A DNA stretch of 64,000 nucleotides from an uncultured Granulosicoccaceae bacterium (lineage in GTDB: Bacteria; Pseudomonadota; Gammaproteobacteria; Granulosicoccales; Granulosicoccaceae), in the NCBI GenBank assembly GCA_937998875.1, contig CALLBO010000063.1, positions 26,332 to 90,331 of the forward strand, given 5' to 3'. Position numbers and translations under genes: made by a program. The notes under the pieces are model-generated. The model ran no database searches. It saw nothing but the letters and a program-made list of their open reading frames with translations, and was not told the DNA's origin. Position 1 is the stretch's first letter. Every line of letters begins with the position of its first letter. Below are positions 46,624 to 56,274 of the stretch, piece after piece.

Positions 46624-47787
46624 ATGGAAAACGATTCAGCTAAAAAATACCTTGATGGTCTGCTAAATAAAATGCAGGAGGCGGGTGGGTCTGACTTGTT
46701 TATTACTGCCGGTTCTCCACCATGCATGAGACTGCACGGTAAAATCGCACCGCTCACTGACAAAAAGCTGATGCCTGAGCAAACCAAGGCATTGACCATG
46801 TCGGTGATGGATGAAAAGGAGCAGAACGAATTCCGAACCACTCGCGAGTGTAACTTTGCGATCAGTGTTCCGGATGTAGCGCGATTTCGTGTTAACGCAT
46901 TCGTTCAGCGTGGCAGTGCCGGTATGGTTATCCGGATTATCGGATTTGAAGTGCCGTCATTCGAGAAGCTTAATCTTCCGGAAGTGCTGAAAGATGTTGC
47001 TATGACCACTCGCGGTCTGGTGATCTTTGTTGGTGGTACCGGTTCCGGTAAATCAACCAGTCTGGCGGCCATTATTGATTATCGAAACATCAATAGTAAG
47101 GGTCATATCATCACCATTGAGGATCCGGTTGAGTTTGTACACCAGCATAAAGGTTGTCTGGTGACCCAGCGCGAAGTAGGTACCGATACAGAAACATTTG
47201 AGATCGCACTGAAGAACACACTGCGTCAGGCGCCGGATGTGATTCTGATTGGTGAAATTCGTGACGAACACACTATGGAACATGCGATTGCGTTTGCTGA
47301 AACCGGCCACCTGTGTCTTGCAACGCTTCACGCGAATAACACCAACCAGGCAATGGATCGAATCATTAACTTTTTCCCGGAAGCGCGTCGTAACCAATTG
47401 CTTCTTGATCTTTCATTGAACCTGAAGGCGGTAATCTCTCAGCGTCTGTTGGCAACACCAGATGGTGATGGTCGACGGGCCGCAGTGGAAATTCTGCTCA
47501 ATTCACCGTTGATGTCGGAACTCATGAAGAAGGGTGATATTCATGAAATGAAAGAGCTGGTCAAGAAGTCTCGCGAGCAAGGTATGATTACTTTTGATGA
47601 TGCAATCTTTCAAATGATCAAAGCCGGCGAGGTCACTGTTGAAGAGGGAATGCGTAACGCTGACTCGGTTAATGATCTGCGCCTTAAACTCAAGCTTGCT
47701 GAAGGCGGTGATCTGGATGCCGAGGATGGGGAAGAAGGGCTGCAACTTAAAGATGCAGACGATGACTCCTATAAGCTGGCTTCTTAA
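46624..47787 (+). CDS. pilU: PilT-dependent retraction ATPase PilU
   Basis: The 387-residue PilT paralogue has Walker A GGTGSGKST (137-145), LIGEIRDEHTM and TLHANNTNQAMDR. The PilU-type N-terminus has GGSDLFITAGSPP. The longer acidic C-terminus ends GGDLDAEDGEEGLQLKDADDD. PilU assists PilT in retraction. The pilT-pilU operon ends at a strong terminator at 47886-47911. The pilin and assembly genes are not in this window. Confidence 0.96.
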   Translation: MENDSAKKYLDGLLNKMQEAGGSDLFITAGSPPCMRLHGKIAPLTDKKLMPEQTKALTMSVMDEKEQNEFRTTRECNFAISVPDVARFRVNAFVQRGSAGMVIRIIGFEVPSFEKLNLPEVLKDVAMTTRGLVIFVGGTGSGKSTSLAAIIDYRNINSKGHIITIEDPVEFVHQHKGCLVTQREVGTDTETFEIALKNTLRQAPDVILIGEIRDEHTMEHAIAFAETGHLCLATLHANNTNQAMDRIINFFPEARRNQLLLDLSLNLKAVISQRLLATPDGDGRRAAVEILLNSPLMSELMKKGDIHEMKELVKKSREQGMITFDDAIFQMIKAGEVTVEEGMRNADSVNDLRLKLKLAEGGDLDAEDGEEGLQLKDADDDSYKLAS

Positions 47788-47885
47788 TTGGCATTTGGAA
47801 TTAACAAATAACAGGGCCAGTGTAAAATTGGCCTGATTTTAAGATTCCCAAATTTGAAGACTTATATATTTAAAGAGAAGTAATG

Positions 47886-47911
47886 AAAGCCGGGCTTGTC
47901 CCGGCTTTTTT
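47886..47911 (+). terminator. Rho-independent terminator after pilU
   Basis: AAAGCCGGG and CCCGGCTTTTTT form a GC-rich stem with loop CTTGT followed by a T-run. It lies about 100 bp after pilU and just before the convergent pyrC' stop. Confidence 0.85.
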
Positions 47912-47914
47912 GTA

Positions 47915-49198
47915 CTAATCGCGTCTTGCTGTGTACACGGTTTTTCCACCAACAATAGTGAGCTCAGTCTGTCCCGGTAAGTCCCAGCCGATGTACGGAT
48001 TGTTCTTACCGTGACTAACAATATCCTCCGTTGCAAATTCCCGGTCAGTATCGGTATTAACAATACAAAGATCCGCCGGTGAACCGACTACAAGCTTGCC
48101 TTGAGGCAAACCAAAGCAGTTTGCAGGCCCTGTTGTTACCCGATCGAGCAAGCGTGGCAGCTCAATTTTCATTTCACCAGCAAGCTTGAATAATAAGCCG
48201 GAAAAGCTATCGAGTGAGGACAGCCCTGGTTCACTGTCGGCAAACGGAGTTAGCTTTGCGTCTAGTTCGTGCGGTGCATGATTAGAACAAATCGCATCGA
48301 TTACACCACTCGCAATGCCGTCTCTAAGCGCTTCTTTATCGGCGTGCGTTCTGAAGGGAGGTGATGCATGACAGAAGGTATTGAAGTCACTGGTATCCAT
48401 TTCGGTGAGAAAGAGATGGTCAATGCCAACATCAGCAGTGACTGCGATGTTGTCTTTCTTCGCCTGTCGGACAAGACTCACCCCTCGCTGCGAAGAGAGT
48501 CTGGAAAAATGTACTCTGGCACCGGTCTGGTAGCACAGTTCTATTAGTTGTGACAACGCCACGGTTTCAGCCGCCAGTGGTATACCCGGCAAGCCGAGTC
48601 GTATCGCAACTGAACCTTCATGTGCAACCCCGCCTGATAGCCACGGGTCCTGCGGTGCGATAATTAAGTTGAGATTAAAGCCCGCACTGTATTCCATCAC
48701 TCGTCTGAGCACCTGGCTATCGCGGATGGGCTTATCACCGTTGCTGAAGGCAACACACCCGGAATCGGACAGTATTTGCATCTCACTTAAGTGCTCCCCT
48801 TGCAAGCCGGTGGTCAGCGCGCCAATGGGTAATACGCGGACACCGATTGCAGCGCTCGCGCGACGTCTTATTAACTCGACCGTACCGGGTTCGTCGACTA
48901 CCGGCTCGGTATCCGGTGCGCAGAGTAGCGTGGTAATTCCGCTTCTCGCTGCAGCCAGTGTCTCACTGGCAATGGTTCCGGCTTTTTCAAAACCGGGCTC
49001 CCGTAATCTTGCATAGCAATCGATCAGTCCCGGTATAACCAGATTGTTGTCAGCGTTGATCGTGTGTTCGGAACCGAGTTGATCGTCAGCGTTACCGACG
49101 TGTGTGATGAGTCCATCGGTGTATTGAATACAGCCTTGCTTAACTTCATTGCCATTAGCATCAAAGTAGCGACAGTTAACTATGGAGATGCTGGTCAT
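47915..49198 (-). CDS. pyrX: Inactive dihydroorotase homologue PyrC' (PyrX)
   Basis: The 427-residue amidohydrolase-fold protein is of the dihydroorotase type, but its metal site is gone. The usual HxH after the first strand reads CYARLREPG, with Tyr62 and Arg64 in place of both histidines. The late metal-site Asp in DHAPH is Asn (SNHAPH). The REPG substrate loop is kept. In Pseudomonas such a pseudo-dihydroorotase is a structural partner needed for aspartate transcarbamoylase activity. Here too it lies three bases after pyrB. A working dihydroorotase must be encoded elsewhere. Confidence 0.93.
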   Translation of the reverse strand: MTSISIVNCRYFDANGNEVKQGCIQYTDGLITHVGNADDQLGSEHTINADNNLVIPGLIDCYARLREPGFEKAGTIASETLAAARSGITTLLCAPDTEPVVDEPGTVELIRRRASAAIGVRVLPIGALTTGLQGEHLSEMQILSDSGCVAFSNGDKPIRDSQVLRRVMEYSAGFNLNLIIAPQDPWLSGGVAHEGSVAIRLGLPGIPLAAETVALSQLIELCYQTGARVHFSRLSSQRGVSLVRQAKKDNIAVTADVGIDHLFLTEMDTSDFNTFCHASPPFRTHADKEALRDGIASGVIDAICSNHAPHELDAKLTPFADSEPGLSSLDSFSGLLFKLAGEMKIELPRLLDRVTTGPANCFGLPQGKLVVGSPADLCIVNTDTDREFATEDIVSHGKNNPYIGWDLPGQTELTIVGGKTVYTARRD

Positions 49199-49201
49199 TG
49201 T

Positions 49202-50281
49202 TTAAACCACCGGAGTCCGGGTTAAGCTTTTTTCAACATTGCCCATCGCCAACGACATGATGGCCATGCGAACTGCAATGCCCCCGGTTACCTGTTCAAG
49301 AATAATTGACTGTGGTCCGTCTGCAACACTGGCTTCAATTTCTACCCCGCGGTTGGTCGGTCCCGGATGCATTACGATGGCATCAGGCCGGGCGAGTTGC
49401 ATGCGACGTTCAGTGATGCCGAAGCTTCGAAAGTATTCGTCTTCGGTAGACAATAGTGCGGAGCGCATGCGTTCTTTCTGTAATCGCAGCCCTATCACCA
49501 CATCTGCATTTACTAATGCACCATCAAGATCATGGCGAATGTGTACGCCGAGTTCTCTAACCTGCTCGGGCAATAATGTTTTTGGACCAACCGCCGTGAT
49601 ATTGCCAGTGCCAAGTATATTCAGTGCATGTATCTGTGATCTCGCAACACGGGAATGCAAAATATCACCAACAATCACTACTTTAAGTTTTGAGAAATCG
49701 CCTTTGTTGCGACGTATCGCAAACATATCGAGCATGGCCTGAGTCGGGTGCGAGTGTTGTCCGTCACCGGCATTAATAACGCTGATGTGCGGTTCGACAT
49801 GATTGGCGATAAAGTGTGCGGCACCGGACGATGCGTGACGAACCACAAACATGTCACACTGCATCGCCTGCAGGTTGCGCAATGTGTCTAGTAGTGTCTC
49901 CCCTTTAGTGACTGCAGAAACGCTGACGTTGATGTTAAGAACATCTGCCGATAATCGTTTGGCTGCCAGTTCGAATGTGGTTCGGGTACGAGTGCTGTTT
50001 TCAAAAAAAAGATTCGCCACTGTCTTACCACGCAACAGCGGAACTTTCTTTGCGGCTTTATCCTGTACACCGGCAAAAGTTTCTGCGATATCCAGAATTT
50101 CTATCAGATTGCTACGTGTTAAGCCTTCAATGCTTAAGAAGTGTTTCAGATCACCAGACTCGGTGAGTTGAATATCACGGTGAGTGGAGGCCATGATCGC
50201 GGGTTTTTTAATACTCCCGGTATCGTCACCAGCTTTGCCTTTGCCAGTGACAGAGTCCGGGCCTTCGACGGGCTGATTCAT
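49202..50281 (-). CDS. pyrB: Aspartate carbamoyltransferase catalytic chain PyrB
   Basis: The 359-residue enzyme joins carbamoyl phosphate and aspartate in pyrimidine synthesis. The carbamoyl-phosphate loop [15 protein letters not shown] and the [11 protein letters not shown] segment are present. An N-terminal extension of about 30-40 residues precedes the conserved [12 protein letters not shown], as in the Pseudomonas-type enzyme that works with PyrC'. The ATG overlaps the pyrR stop (ATGA), indicating translational coupling. An internal ATG at 50194 is a less likely start. Confidence 0.96.
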   Translation of the reverse strand: MNQPVEGPDSVTGKGKAGDDTGSIKKPAIMASTHRDIQLTESGDLKHFLSIEGLTRSNLIEILDIAETFAGVQDKAAKKVPLLRGKTVANLFFENSTRTRTTFELAAKRLSADVLNINVSVSAVTKGETLLDTLRNLQAMQCDMFVVRHASSGAAHFIANHVEPHISVINAGDGQHSHPTQAMLDMFAIRRNKGDFSKLKVVIVGDILHSRVARSQIHALNILGTGNITAVGPKTLLPEQVRELGVHIRHDLDGALVNADVVIGLRLQKERMRSALLSTEDEYFRSFGITERRMQLARPDAIVMHPGPTNRGVEIEASVADGPQSIILEQVTGGIAVRMAIMSLAMGNVEKSLTRTPVV

Positions 50282-50787
50282 TCTGAAAAAATCTCCAGGC
50301 TCATGTCGGATCGTAGTTTAATCTGCTGAGTATCCGGCAAGTCCAGGCTTTTCCCAATCACATTAGCCTGTATCGGTAACTCGCGCCCGCTACGTTCCAC
50401 CAGGGTTGCAAGAATAATTTTTTCAGGCCGGCCGTAGTCAAAAATCTCATTCATCGCAGCCCTTATTGTTCGGCCGCTGTACAGCACATCATCGACCAGG
50501 ATGATCACACTGTTCTCTACTGCGAAAGGAATATTTGAAGCACCAACCTGCGGGTGTAGCCCGATACGACTGAAATCGTCACGGTAGAAAGAGATATTCA
50601 GCTCGCCGGTATCTTCTGTCAGTTGCAATGCGGTATGCAGCCGCTGTGAGACCATCACACCACCGGTTCTGATTCCCAGCATTTTCGCATTGGGGGTGCT
50701 GTCACCGAGAAGGGATTTGATCGACTCAGCCATATGCTGAATCATTTCCTCAACCTGGGTTGGGCTAATTTTCTCGAGAGGGGTCAT
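50278..50787 (-). CDS. pyrR: PyrR regulatory/uracil phosphoribosyltransferase-like protein
   Basis: The 169-residue phosphoribosyltransferase-fold protein has the PRPP loop [18 protein letters not shown] and an N-terminal helix pair. In Gram-positive bacteria PyrR is an RNA-binding attenuator of the pyr operon. In the Pseudomonas order pyrR-pyrB-pyrC' its regulatory role is proposed. It overlaps the ruvX stop by 23 bp and pyrB by 4 bp, so the set is one tightly packed operon. Confidence 0.94.
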   Translation of the reverse strand: MTPLEKISPTQVEEMIQHMAESIKSLLGDSTPNAKMLGIRTGGVMVSQRLHTALQLTEDTGELNISFYRDDFSRIGLHPQVGASNIPFAVENSVIILVDDVLYSGRTIRAAMNEIFDYGRPEKIILATLVERSGRELPIQANVIGKSLDLPDTQQIKLRSDMSLEIFSE

Positions 50788-51259
50788 TAAGCCATTGTTC
50801 CAATATAAGTGCGGCCGCTATTGTATCGGCGTCTTCACGTTTTGCCCGGCGCCGGTTTTGATGCCGTCTGTTGTCCGCAATTATGCGTGAAGCCTCGTTG
50901 GAACTGTAGCGCTCATCGCAGAGATGTACCGGAAGTTGATACCGTCGACGCAAATGCCTGCCGAAAGATTTGGCGAGTGAAGTCAGTCGTTGCGAGCCAC
51001 CCTCTGTGGTCAAAGGCAGACCGACGATCAAGGCGGCGGGTTTCCACTCCTCAACAACAGCAGTAATCTCGTCCCATTCGGGTCTGCCGTTAATATTTCT
51101 GATTGCTTTGAGAGGGTTGGTACTGGCTGATACAGAATCGGTGATTTTAACGCCTACTGCTATCCCGATTCGCTTTTCACCGAAGTCAAAACCCAGGTAG
51201 TTAAAAGTGTCTGCTGCGATTGGCGTATTGTTTGGGGAATCGTCAGACGTGTGCGTCAT
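50765..51259 (-). CDS. ruvX: RuvX/YqgF-family Holliday-junction resolvase-like nuclease
   Basis: The 164-residue RNase H-like protein has the start motif FDFGEKRIGIAVG, the segment PAALIVGLPLTTEGG, and HLCDERYSSNEAS with the catalytic acidic residues. The family processes pre-16S rRNA 5' ends in E. coli and was first proposed as an alternative resolvase. The order yqgE-ruvX-pyrR is conserved in many gammaproteobacteria. Confidence 0.95.
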   Translation of the reverse strand: MTHTSDDSPNNTPIAADTFNYLGFDFGEKRIGIAVGVKITDSVSASTNPLKAIRNINGRPEWDEITAVVEEWKPAALIVGLPLTTEGGSQRLTSLAKSFGRHLRRRYQLPVHLCDERYSSNEASRIIADNRRHQNRRRAKREDADTIAAALILEQWLNDPSREN

Positions 51260-51359
51260 GGTTGTGAATTTACTCTATCGTTTGATCAAACTCATTACGC
51301 GTTTGATCAACCCGGGCGCCCTGATAAATATAGGTAGGGTCCACCCAGGCAGGATCCAC

Positions 51360-51917
51360 TCAGGCATGCCCTGCTTCAGCAGACATAAGATCGAACTGTA
51401 TGCCCAGGGTTCCGGCTGCAAGATTGAATTTTTCATCTACCTCACGGGAAAATAGTATTTCCTGACTCGCCTCACAGGTAAGCCAGCTGTTACCTGCCAT
51501 TTCATCTTCAAGCTGACCGGCGTCCCAACCTGCGTAGCCCAGCAGCAGCAAATAATCCAGCGGACCGTTGCCGTTGCCGATTTCCGTTAAAATATCAGTG
51601 GAACCTGCCAGTGTTACACCTTGACCCTGGCTGCAGGACTCGGCGCTCGAGTACAGTTCATCGCTTGGAAAAAGTACGAAGCCGCGTTCCTTATCTACCG
51701 GTCCGCCTTCATACACGATGGCCCCTCTGTCAACCGGGTTAACGCATTCTATTTCCAGCTGATCATAAACTTCGCCAGCCAGCAAAGTTGCAGGCCGGTT
51801 AATCACAAAACCGAACGCACCGTCTTCATTGTGTTCGAAGAGATAGGTTATTGTTTTATCAAACCAGGAATTGTTCAGCCCGGGCATCGACAAGAGAAAG
51901 TGATTAGTCAGATCCAT
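51360..51917 (-). CDS. YqgE/AlgH-family protein
   Basis: The 185-residue protein begins with the family start MDLTNHFLLSMPGL and contains GAFGFVINRP, YEGGPVDKERGFVLF and LLGYAGWDAGQLEDE. Its function is not settled; it was linked to alginate control in Pseudomonas. It precedes ruvX by 100 bp on the same strand. Confidence 0.95.
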   Translation of the reverse strand: MDLTNHFLLSMPGLNNSWFDKTITYLFEHNEDGAFGFVINRPATLLAGEVYDQLEIECVNPVDRGAIVYEGGPVDKERGFVLFPSDELYSSAESCSQGQGVTLAGSTDILTEIGNGNGPLDYLLLLGYAGWDAGQLEDEMAGNSWLTCEASQEILFSREVDEKFNLAAGTLGIQFDLMSAEAGHA

Positions 51918-52098
51918 ATGTTGTAAGTACCGCTTTTGATTTCAGCCCTGGTTAATCCATTGCACATTGCTGAATTATCTTTATCGATGTCGATTCACGT
52001 TTTTGCAGTGTTGTTGATGTCAGTCTAGCACCTTCGCTGGTCTGATTCTCGTCAGTCTGCCTGTAGGCGTGTTGTTTGAGCAAAAGCTGTGGTGTTGG

Positions 52099-53046
52099 CT
52101 AAAGACGCTTCTCAATCGCATCCATAAACTGTGAGCCGATATCAAGGTTGCACTGCTCGTCGAGTTCACGTGCGCAGGTCGGGCTGGTAACGTTAATTTC
52201 TGTGACCCAGTCGCCTATCACATCAATGCCGGCAAAAAGAACACCTTTGTCCACCAGTACCGGACCGACAGTTTCAGCGATCTCACGATCACGTTCAGAT
52301 AACGGCACAGCAACGCCGGTACCGCCGGCTGCCAGATTTCCGCGGGTCTCACCTGCTGCAGGCATTCGTGCCAGTGCGTGGGAAACCGGCACACCGTCCA
52401 CCACCAGAATACGTTTATCTCCATCGGTAATTTCCGGTATGTAGCGTTGCGCCATAATCTGGCGTTCACCAAACAGCGTCATTGTCTCCAGCACCACGCT
52501 GACGTTCGGATCATCCGGTTTTAATCGAAATATAGAAGCGCCGCCCATACCATCCAGTGGTTTGACGATGATGTCGCCATGTTCCTGATGGAACGCCCGC
52601 AGTTTTTCAGCAAGTGCTGTGATCAGTGTTGGCGGGCAACATTGTGGAAACCATGCGGTAAACATTTTTTCATTGATATCCCGCAGGGCGGCTGGATTGT
52701 TCAATACCAGTGTGCCGGCATCGCTCGCACGTTGCAGAAAGTACGTGGCGTAGACGTAGTCCATATTGAACGGCGGGTCCAGCCGCATCAGGATGCAATC
52801 AAAGTCCTGCAGAAAAACCTCTTTTTCAGGTTCAGCCTCGTACCAGTGGGTTTGATCGTCAAATACCTTTACCGACTGTGCCAGCGCTGCTGGCTTACCG
52901 TCGCGCATAAACAGGTTTTTACGTTGCAGGTAGTGGAGCTTCCAGCCGCGGGCCTGTGCCGCCAGCATCATTGCCAGGCTGGTGTCTTTGGCGACTTTTA
53001 TGTTTTCGATCGGGTCCATCAGGACGGCGACATTTCTACTCATCAA
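52099..53046 (-). CDS. gshB: Glutathione synthetase
   Basis: The 315-residue ATP-grasp enzyme adds glycine to gamma-glutamylcysteine. It starts with the segment VLMDPIENIKVAKDTS and has IVKPLDGMGGASIFR (ATP lid), MAQRYIPEITDGDKRILVVDG and FAGIDVIGDWVTEINVTSPT. It has normal length and is intact. It is divergent from the chemosensory cluster, exactly where it stands beside pilG in Pseudomonas. Confidence 0.97.
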   Translation of the reverse strand: MMSRNVAVLMDPIENIKVAKDTSLAMMLAAQARGWKLHYLQRKNLFMRDGKPAALAQSVKVFDDQTHWYEAEPEKEVFLQDFDCILMRLDPPFNMDYVYATYFLQRASDAGTLVLNNPAALRDINEKMFTAWFPQCCPPTLITALAEKLRAFHQEHGDIIVKPLDGMGGASIFRLKPDDPNVSVVLETMTLFGERQIMAQRYIPEITDGDKRILVVDGVPVSHALARMPAAGETRGNLAAGGTGVAVPLSERDREIAETVGPVLVDKGVLFAGIDVIGDWVTEINVTSPTCARELDEQCNLDIGSQFMDAIEKRL

Positions 53047-53497
53047 ATCTCTCTTGTGTTCTGGCTGTGCTTTGCGCTTATGTTGTGGGCTTGTGCCAGG
53101 CTTTATGGTGGTGTGTCATGGAGTTTTAGTCTGGTCTTATTGTATCGATTTAGGGCAGCGATGGGATGACGCAGGAAGTGCTGCTTACGAATTCTTATAA
53201 GCTACTGATAAAACTAACAATTGTTTTAATCATAGCCGTCACGGAAGTTGAAGCGCAGCAGGCAATAATATAGAGTTCAGGGTCAAGAGCGGATCTATAC
53301 AAATTAGAACAACGATGACTGGACCTGCAGTCCCGGGCACATGTTTGGGCAGGCCTGCGGAACAGTCGACGATCAGCCAGGGTATGACGTGCAAAAAGCT
53401 ATAACTTCTCCTGCCAATACTTCTTCCATCAGTGCTTTTGTTAGTAACAGGCGTGCTTTGGTAGGCGCAGGCTGCGGCAGCTTGGAAACAATGGCCG
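53047..53497. other. Intergenic region where pilG/pilH would be expected
   Basis: The region is 451 bp between gshB and the PilI-like gene. No receiver-domain sequence (DD pocket, phospho-acceptor, LTKP) is recognisable in any frame. The left half is AT-rich with several stops. The right part carries the small frame at 53341-53505. No clear promoter was found. Confidence 0.6.
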
Positions 53498-53505
53498 GTG
53501 ATTGA
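53341..53505 (+). CDS. Possible small protein upstream of the PilI-like gene
   Basis: The 54-residue frame starts at an ATG at 53341. It contains FVSNRRALVGAGCGSLETMAGD at its end and stops inside the beginning of the PilI-like gene, an eight-base overlap (GTGATTGA). The next gene has a weak ribosome-binding site, which fits translational coupling. No ribosome-binding site is visible before this ATG, and no family is recognised. It could be a leader peptide or the remnant of a lost gene. Confidence 0.3.
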   Translation: MFGQACGTVDDQPGYDVQKAITSPANTSSISAFVSNRRALVGAGCGSLETMAGD

Positions 53506-54049
53506 TATCGAACCGGGTAACGCTGCCCTAACGCTGGACCATAAGCCGGACTATTCGCCGGGTGATGTTGTGTGGAGTGCGTATTCGATTACCGCGTCTG
53601 ATTCAAACCGGGCTCTGTTGTTCGAAAGCCGTGGAATGTTATTTGGTCTCTCAGCAGACTCGGTCAGCGAGGTGACTGATGTGCCAGTGACGCAGCGTGT
53701 TCCCGGTTCTGCTGCCTGGTATCAGGGGGTGTCTGTATATCGCAACCGACCGGTGCCGGTAATCGATGTTGCAGCTTATATTGCCCCGGAATCACCGCCA
53801 CTGGAATTCCATCGTGCCATTGTGGTGCGCGCGGCATCGAGCACTTATTTAATTGCGGCAGACAAAATTCTTAACCTGTGTAGCCTGTCTCCTGATGATC
53901 AGTTAAGTGCGACGAATCGCCTGCCAGACTACGCCGGACATCGTGCGATCAGAAAAGTATGCGCTTACGAGAATCGTCTGCTGGCGGTACTTGATTTACC
54001 GGAGTTGCTTCGTTGTACAAAGCTGTTGCGCGAGTGTGCGAGCTCTTGA
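53498..54049 (+). CDS. PilI/CheW-like adaptor protein
   Basis: A GTG start gives 183 residues. From about residue 37 it has a CheW fold: LLFESRGMLFGLSADSVSEV, then PGSAAWYQGVSVYRNRPVPVIDVAAY, then YLIAADKI and NRLLAVLDLPELL. CheW proteins join receptors to the kinase. Its place next to gshB and before a PilJ-like receptor marks it as the PilI position of the Chp system. Sequence identity to PilI is probably low. The GTG has only a weak GGAA site, so expression may depend on upstream translation. Confidence 0.8.
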   Translation: MIDIEPGNAALTLDHKPDYSPGDVVWSAYSITASDSNRALLFESRGMLFGLSADSVSEVTDVPVTQRVPGSAAWYQGVSVYRNRPVPVIDVAAYIAPESPPLEFHRAIVVRAASSTYLIAADKILNLCSLSPDDQLSATNRLPDYAGHRAIRKVCAYENRLLAVLDLPELLRCTKLLRECASS

Positions 54050-56274
54050 GTAAGGCAAGGCCCCTGGTACGGCTTCCTATCATACCTGCGTCGCTTGCTG
54101 CCTTGCTGTTGGTGTTAAGTGGTGCGCTGTTGTTGTTTGGTTTTTTTGAACAGTCTAATCATGTAAGAAAACAACAAAGCTCACTCGATATTGCAAGTAC
54201 TGTTGATCGACTCTCGACCGTGGTAAACGCTGAGTCTACCGAGTGGGTGCAGAGTGACAAACTGGCACAGTTGGTCGCCTCGGCTGATGTGCAGGTGGCC
54301 AGGCTAGCGGAGTTGAGTGATGGTTCGTATACCTTCAACAACCCTCATGATTCTGTACGCGAGGTGGGGGCAGACTGGACACTCGTGCGCGAAGCTTTAC
54401 TGGCGTTAAACAACGCCGGCCGTGATCAGAACAACAAAGCGGCACCCGATTTAGTCCTGGAAAGCCCGGTAAAAACCGAGTCACTGAAAGTTGCCTCGGC
54501 ACCAGCGCGCAAAAAGCTGGTGCAGCCAGAGATAACGGAGCTTGCACAGGCTTTTAAAACAATTCAGACAAGCGTTACCGAAGGTACACGAGATCAGTTG
54601 TTGCTTGATCTGGTTAATGTGGCAGCCAGTGATTGGCAACCGGTATTAAGCGGACAGGTCGAGTCGGTTGAGACAACAGTTGCGCAGCAAAAGAAGCATG
54701 CTGAGACACTGTTGCGTTTATCGGGCGCAGGTACTGATAACTCGTTATTTGGTTACTACACTGCCAATAGCATTGTTGATTATGCACAACGCGTGAAGGC
54801 TATCAGTCTCGCAGCCGATGTAGCGCTGCCAGAATCAGTACCACTTGAATCTGACCCGCCTGAATCTGATCCATCTGCATCTGATCCATCTGAATCTACA
54901 CCGTCTGAACCTGCACCGCTTATGGAGGCACCGGTTGAAGATTCGGGGTCCTTAAATACAGCGTTTATTTCTGAAGCACTGGCGTCACTTGAGCAATCTA
55001 TTGCAAAGCTGGTTAGTACTACAGCAGGTGAGTCAGTTGTCAGGAATTCGGTCAATTGGTTTGCGCTTGCAGGGTTAGTCGCGTCGTTGTTGTTGCTATT
55101 GTCTGCAATTACAAAGATGGCTAAAGCTGCGGGTGTACTAAAAGCGTATCCGGATGAATCTAGTTCATCGCCGCACCTGGAAAAACTGGGCGCTATGTCT
55201 ATGAGAGATGCGGATGAACTCATAGAAGACATAAACAAGGTTGCCGATGGAGACTTGCGGCACTCGGTAAGAGTGCAGGGGCGGGGTCATGCCAAAGCAA
55301 TTGCGGAATCTGTTAACCGTTCGGGTGCTGTAATACGTGAGCTGGTAGAGATGGCCCGCACTGTCGCGATGCGTCTGAAGGGTCTGGTTCAAACTCAGGA
55401 GCAACACAGCCGCGTGCTTGCTGAGCTTGATATCCGCCGCCAGGCAGAAACAGCAGATCTCTCCGAAGGGTTTGGCGCTCGGTCGGTGCTCCTTGAAAAG
55501 CAACAGGAGCTGTTGTCAGGCTCTGACAACTTAATAAATGAAATGAACCGGTGCTCAGAGTCTGCCGCTAACGGTACCAATCAGGTATCAGCCTCTCTGG
55601 CAACAGTGTCAGCACAGGTTGAAATCGGTATCGAACGCTTGCAACGGCTGGTAACAACATCAAGGTCGGTGACTGAAGCTACGGCTCAATTAAAGCAGCT
55701 AGCCGAGAAAACCCGCCTTCAGGCTTTGAATATTTCATTGAAAATTCCACAGGTTAGTCAGGCGCTGACGGAGGCAGTTACTCCGGACACCGAGGGTGCT
55801 TACAGCGAGTTTGATACCTACAGTGACTCAGTTGCTGATGATCCAACAGGCTTGTTTGATGACATTCATCAATTAACCGGTAAGCTGGTGCAGATTTCCA
55901 ATGAAGCAGATACGCTGATCGATGCGCTTCAAAAAGACATTGAAGTCACTACCCTGGCGCTCAAGCAAAGTAACGAAGAGATGAATGCCAGCGCTCACCA
56001 CACCCATGCAGCCTCGTTGCTGGGTAAAGAACTGGCCGGCTACACCGAACAGCTCTGCAATATCATTGATCAGGCAGAGAAAAATATCGAAATGCAGAAG
56101 AGCGAGTTGTCTAAAACCGGTGGGCAGTTGGTGCGGCTTGATAAAACCGGCAATGACTACAGTGAGCTGACGCTGGCTTTTACTCAGGATTTTGATGAGT
56201 TGCAGCAATTGTCTTCAGAGCTTGCAGACTCTGTCAGCAGGTTTAAAGTTCGGGGAGAAGCGCCGCTTGAGTGA
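54013..56274 (+). CDS. PilJ-like receptor with degenerate signalling domain
   Basis: A TTG start at 54013, with GGAG eight bases upstream, gives 753 residues and overlaps the PilI-like gene by 37 bp. Membrane helices lie at about 25-45 and 347-367 around a periplasmic domain. That domain ends in a linker of pentapeptide repeats (ESDPS type, about 279-303). A HAMP-like region and a long helical cytoplasmic domain follow. The highly conserved receptor tip, normally like TNLLALNAAIEAARAGE, reads KTRLQALNISLKIPQVS near 565 and has no GRGFAVVA that should follow. Order and topology say PilJ; the signalling tip does not. Confidence 0.8.
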   Translation: MYKAVARVCELLSKARPLVRLPIIPASLAALLLVLSGALLLFGFFEQSNHVRKQQSSLDIASTVDRLSTVVNAESTEWVQSDKLAQLVASADVQVARLAELSDGSYTFNNPHDSVREVGADWTLVREALLALNNAGRDQNNKAAPDLVLESPVKTESLKVASAPARKKLVQPEITELAQAFKTIQTSVTEGTRDQLLLDLVNVAASDWQPVLSGQVESVETTVAQQKKHAETLLRLSGAGTDNSLFGYYTANSIVDYAQRVKAISLAADVALPESVPLESDPPESDPSASDPSESTPSEPAPLMEAPVEDSGSLNTAFISEALASLEQSIAKLVSTTAGESVVRNSVNWFALAGLVASLLLLLSAITKMAKAAGVLKAYPDESSSSPHLEKLGAMSMRDADELIEDINKVADGDLRHSVRVQGRGHAKAIAESVNRSGAVIRELVEMARTVAMRLKGLVQTQEQHSRVLAELDIRRQAETADLSEGFGARSVLLEKQQELLSGSDNLINEMNRCSESAANGTNQVSASLATVSAQVEIGIERLQRLVTTSRSVTEATAQLKQLAEKTRLQALNISLKIPQVSQALTEAVTPDTEGAYSEFDTYSDSVADDPTGLFDDIHQLTGKLVQISNEADTLIDALQKDIEVTTLALKQSNEEMNASAHHTHAASLLGKELAGYTEQLCNIIDQAEKNIEMQKSELSKTGGQLVRLDKTGNDYSELTLAFTQDFDELQQLSSELADSVSRFKVRGEAPLE
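54847..54906 (+). repeat. 15-bp tandem repeat in the PilJ-like gene
   Basis: Four related 15-bp units (for example GAATCTGATCCATCT) encode ESDPP-ESDPS-ASDPS-ESTPS, followed by a more diverged EPAPL unit. The repeat is in frame and sits before the second membrane helix. Confidence 0.85.
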
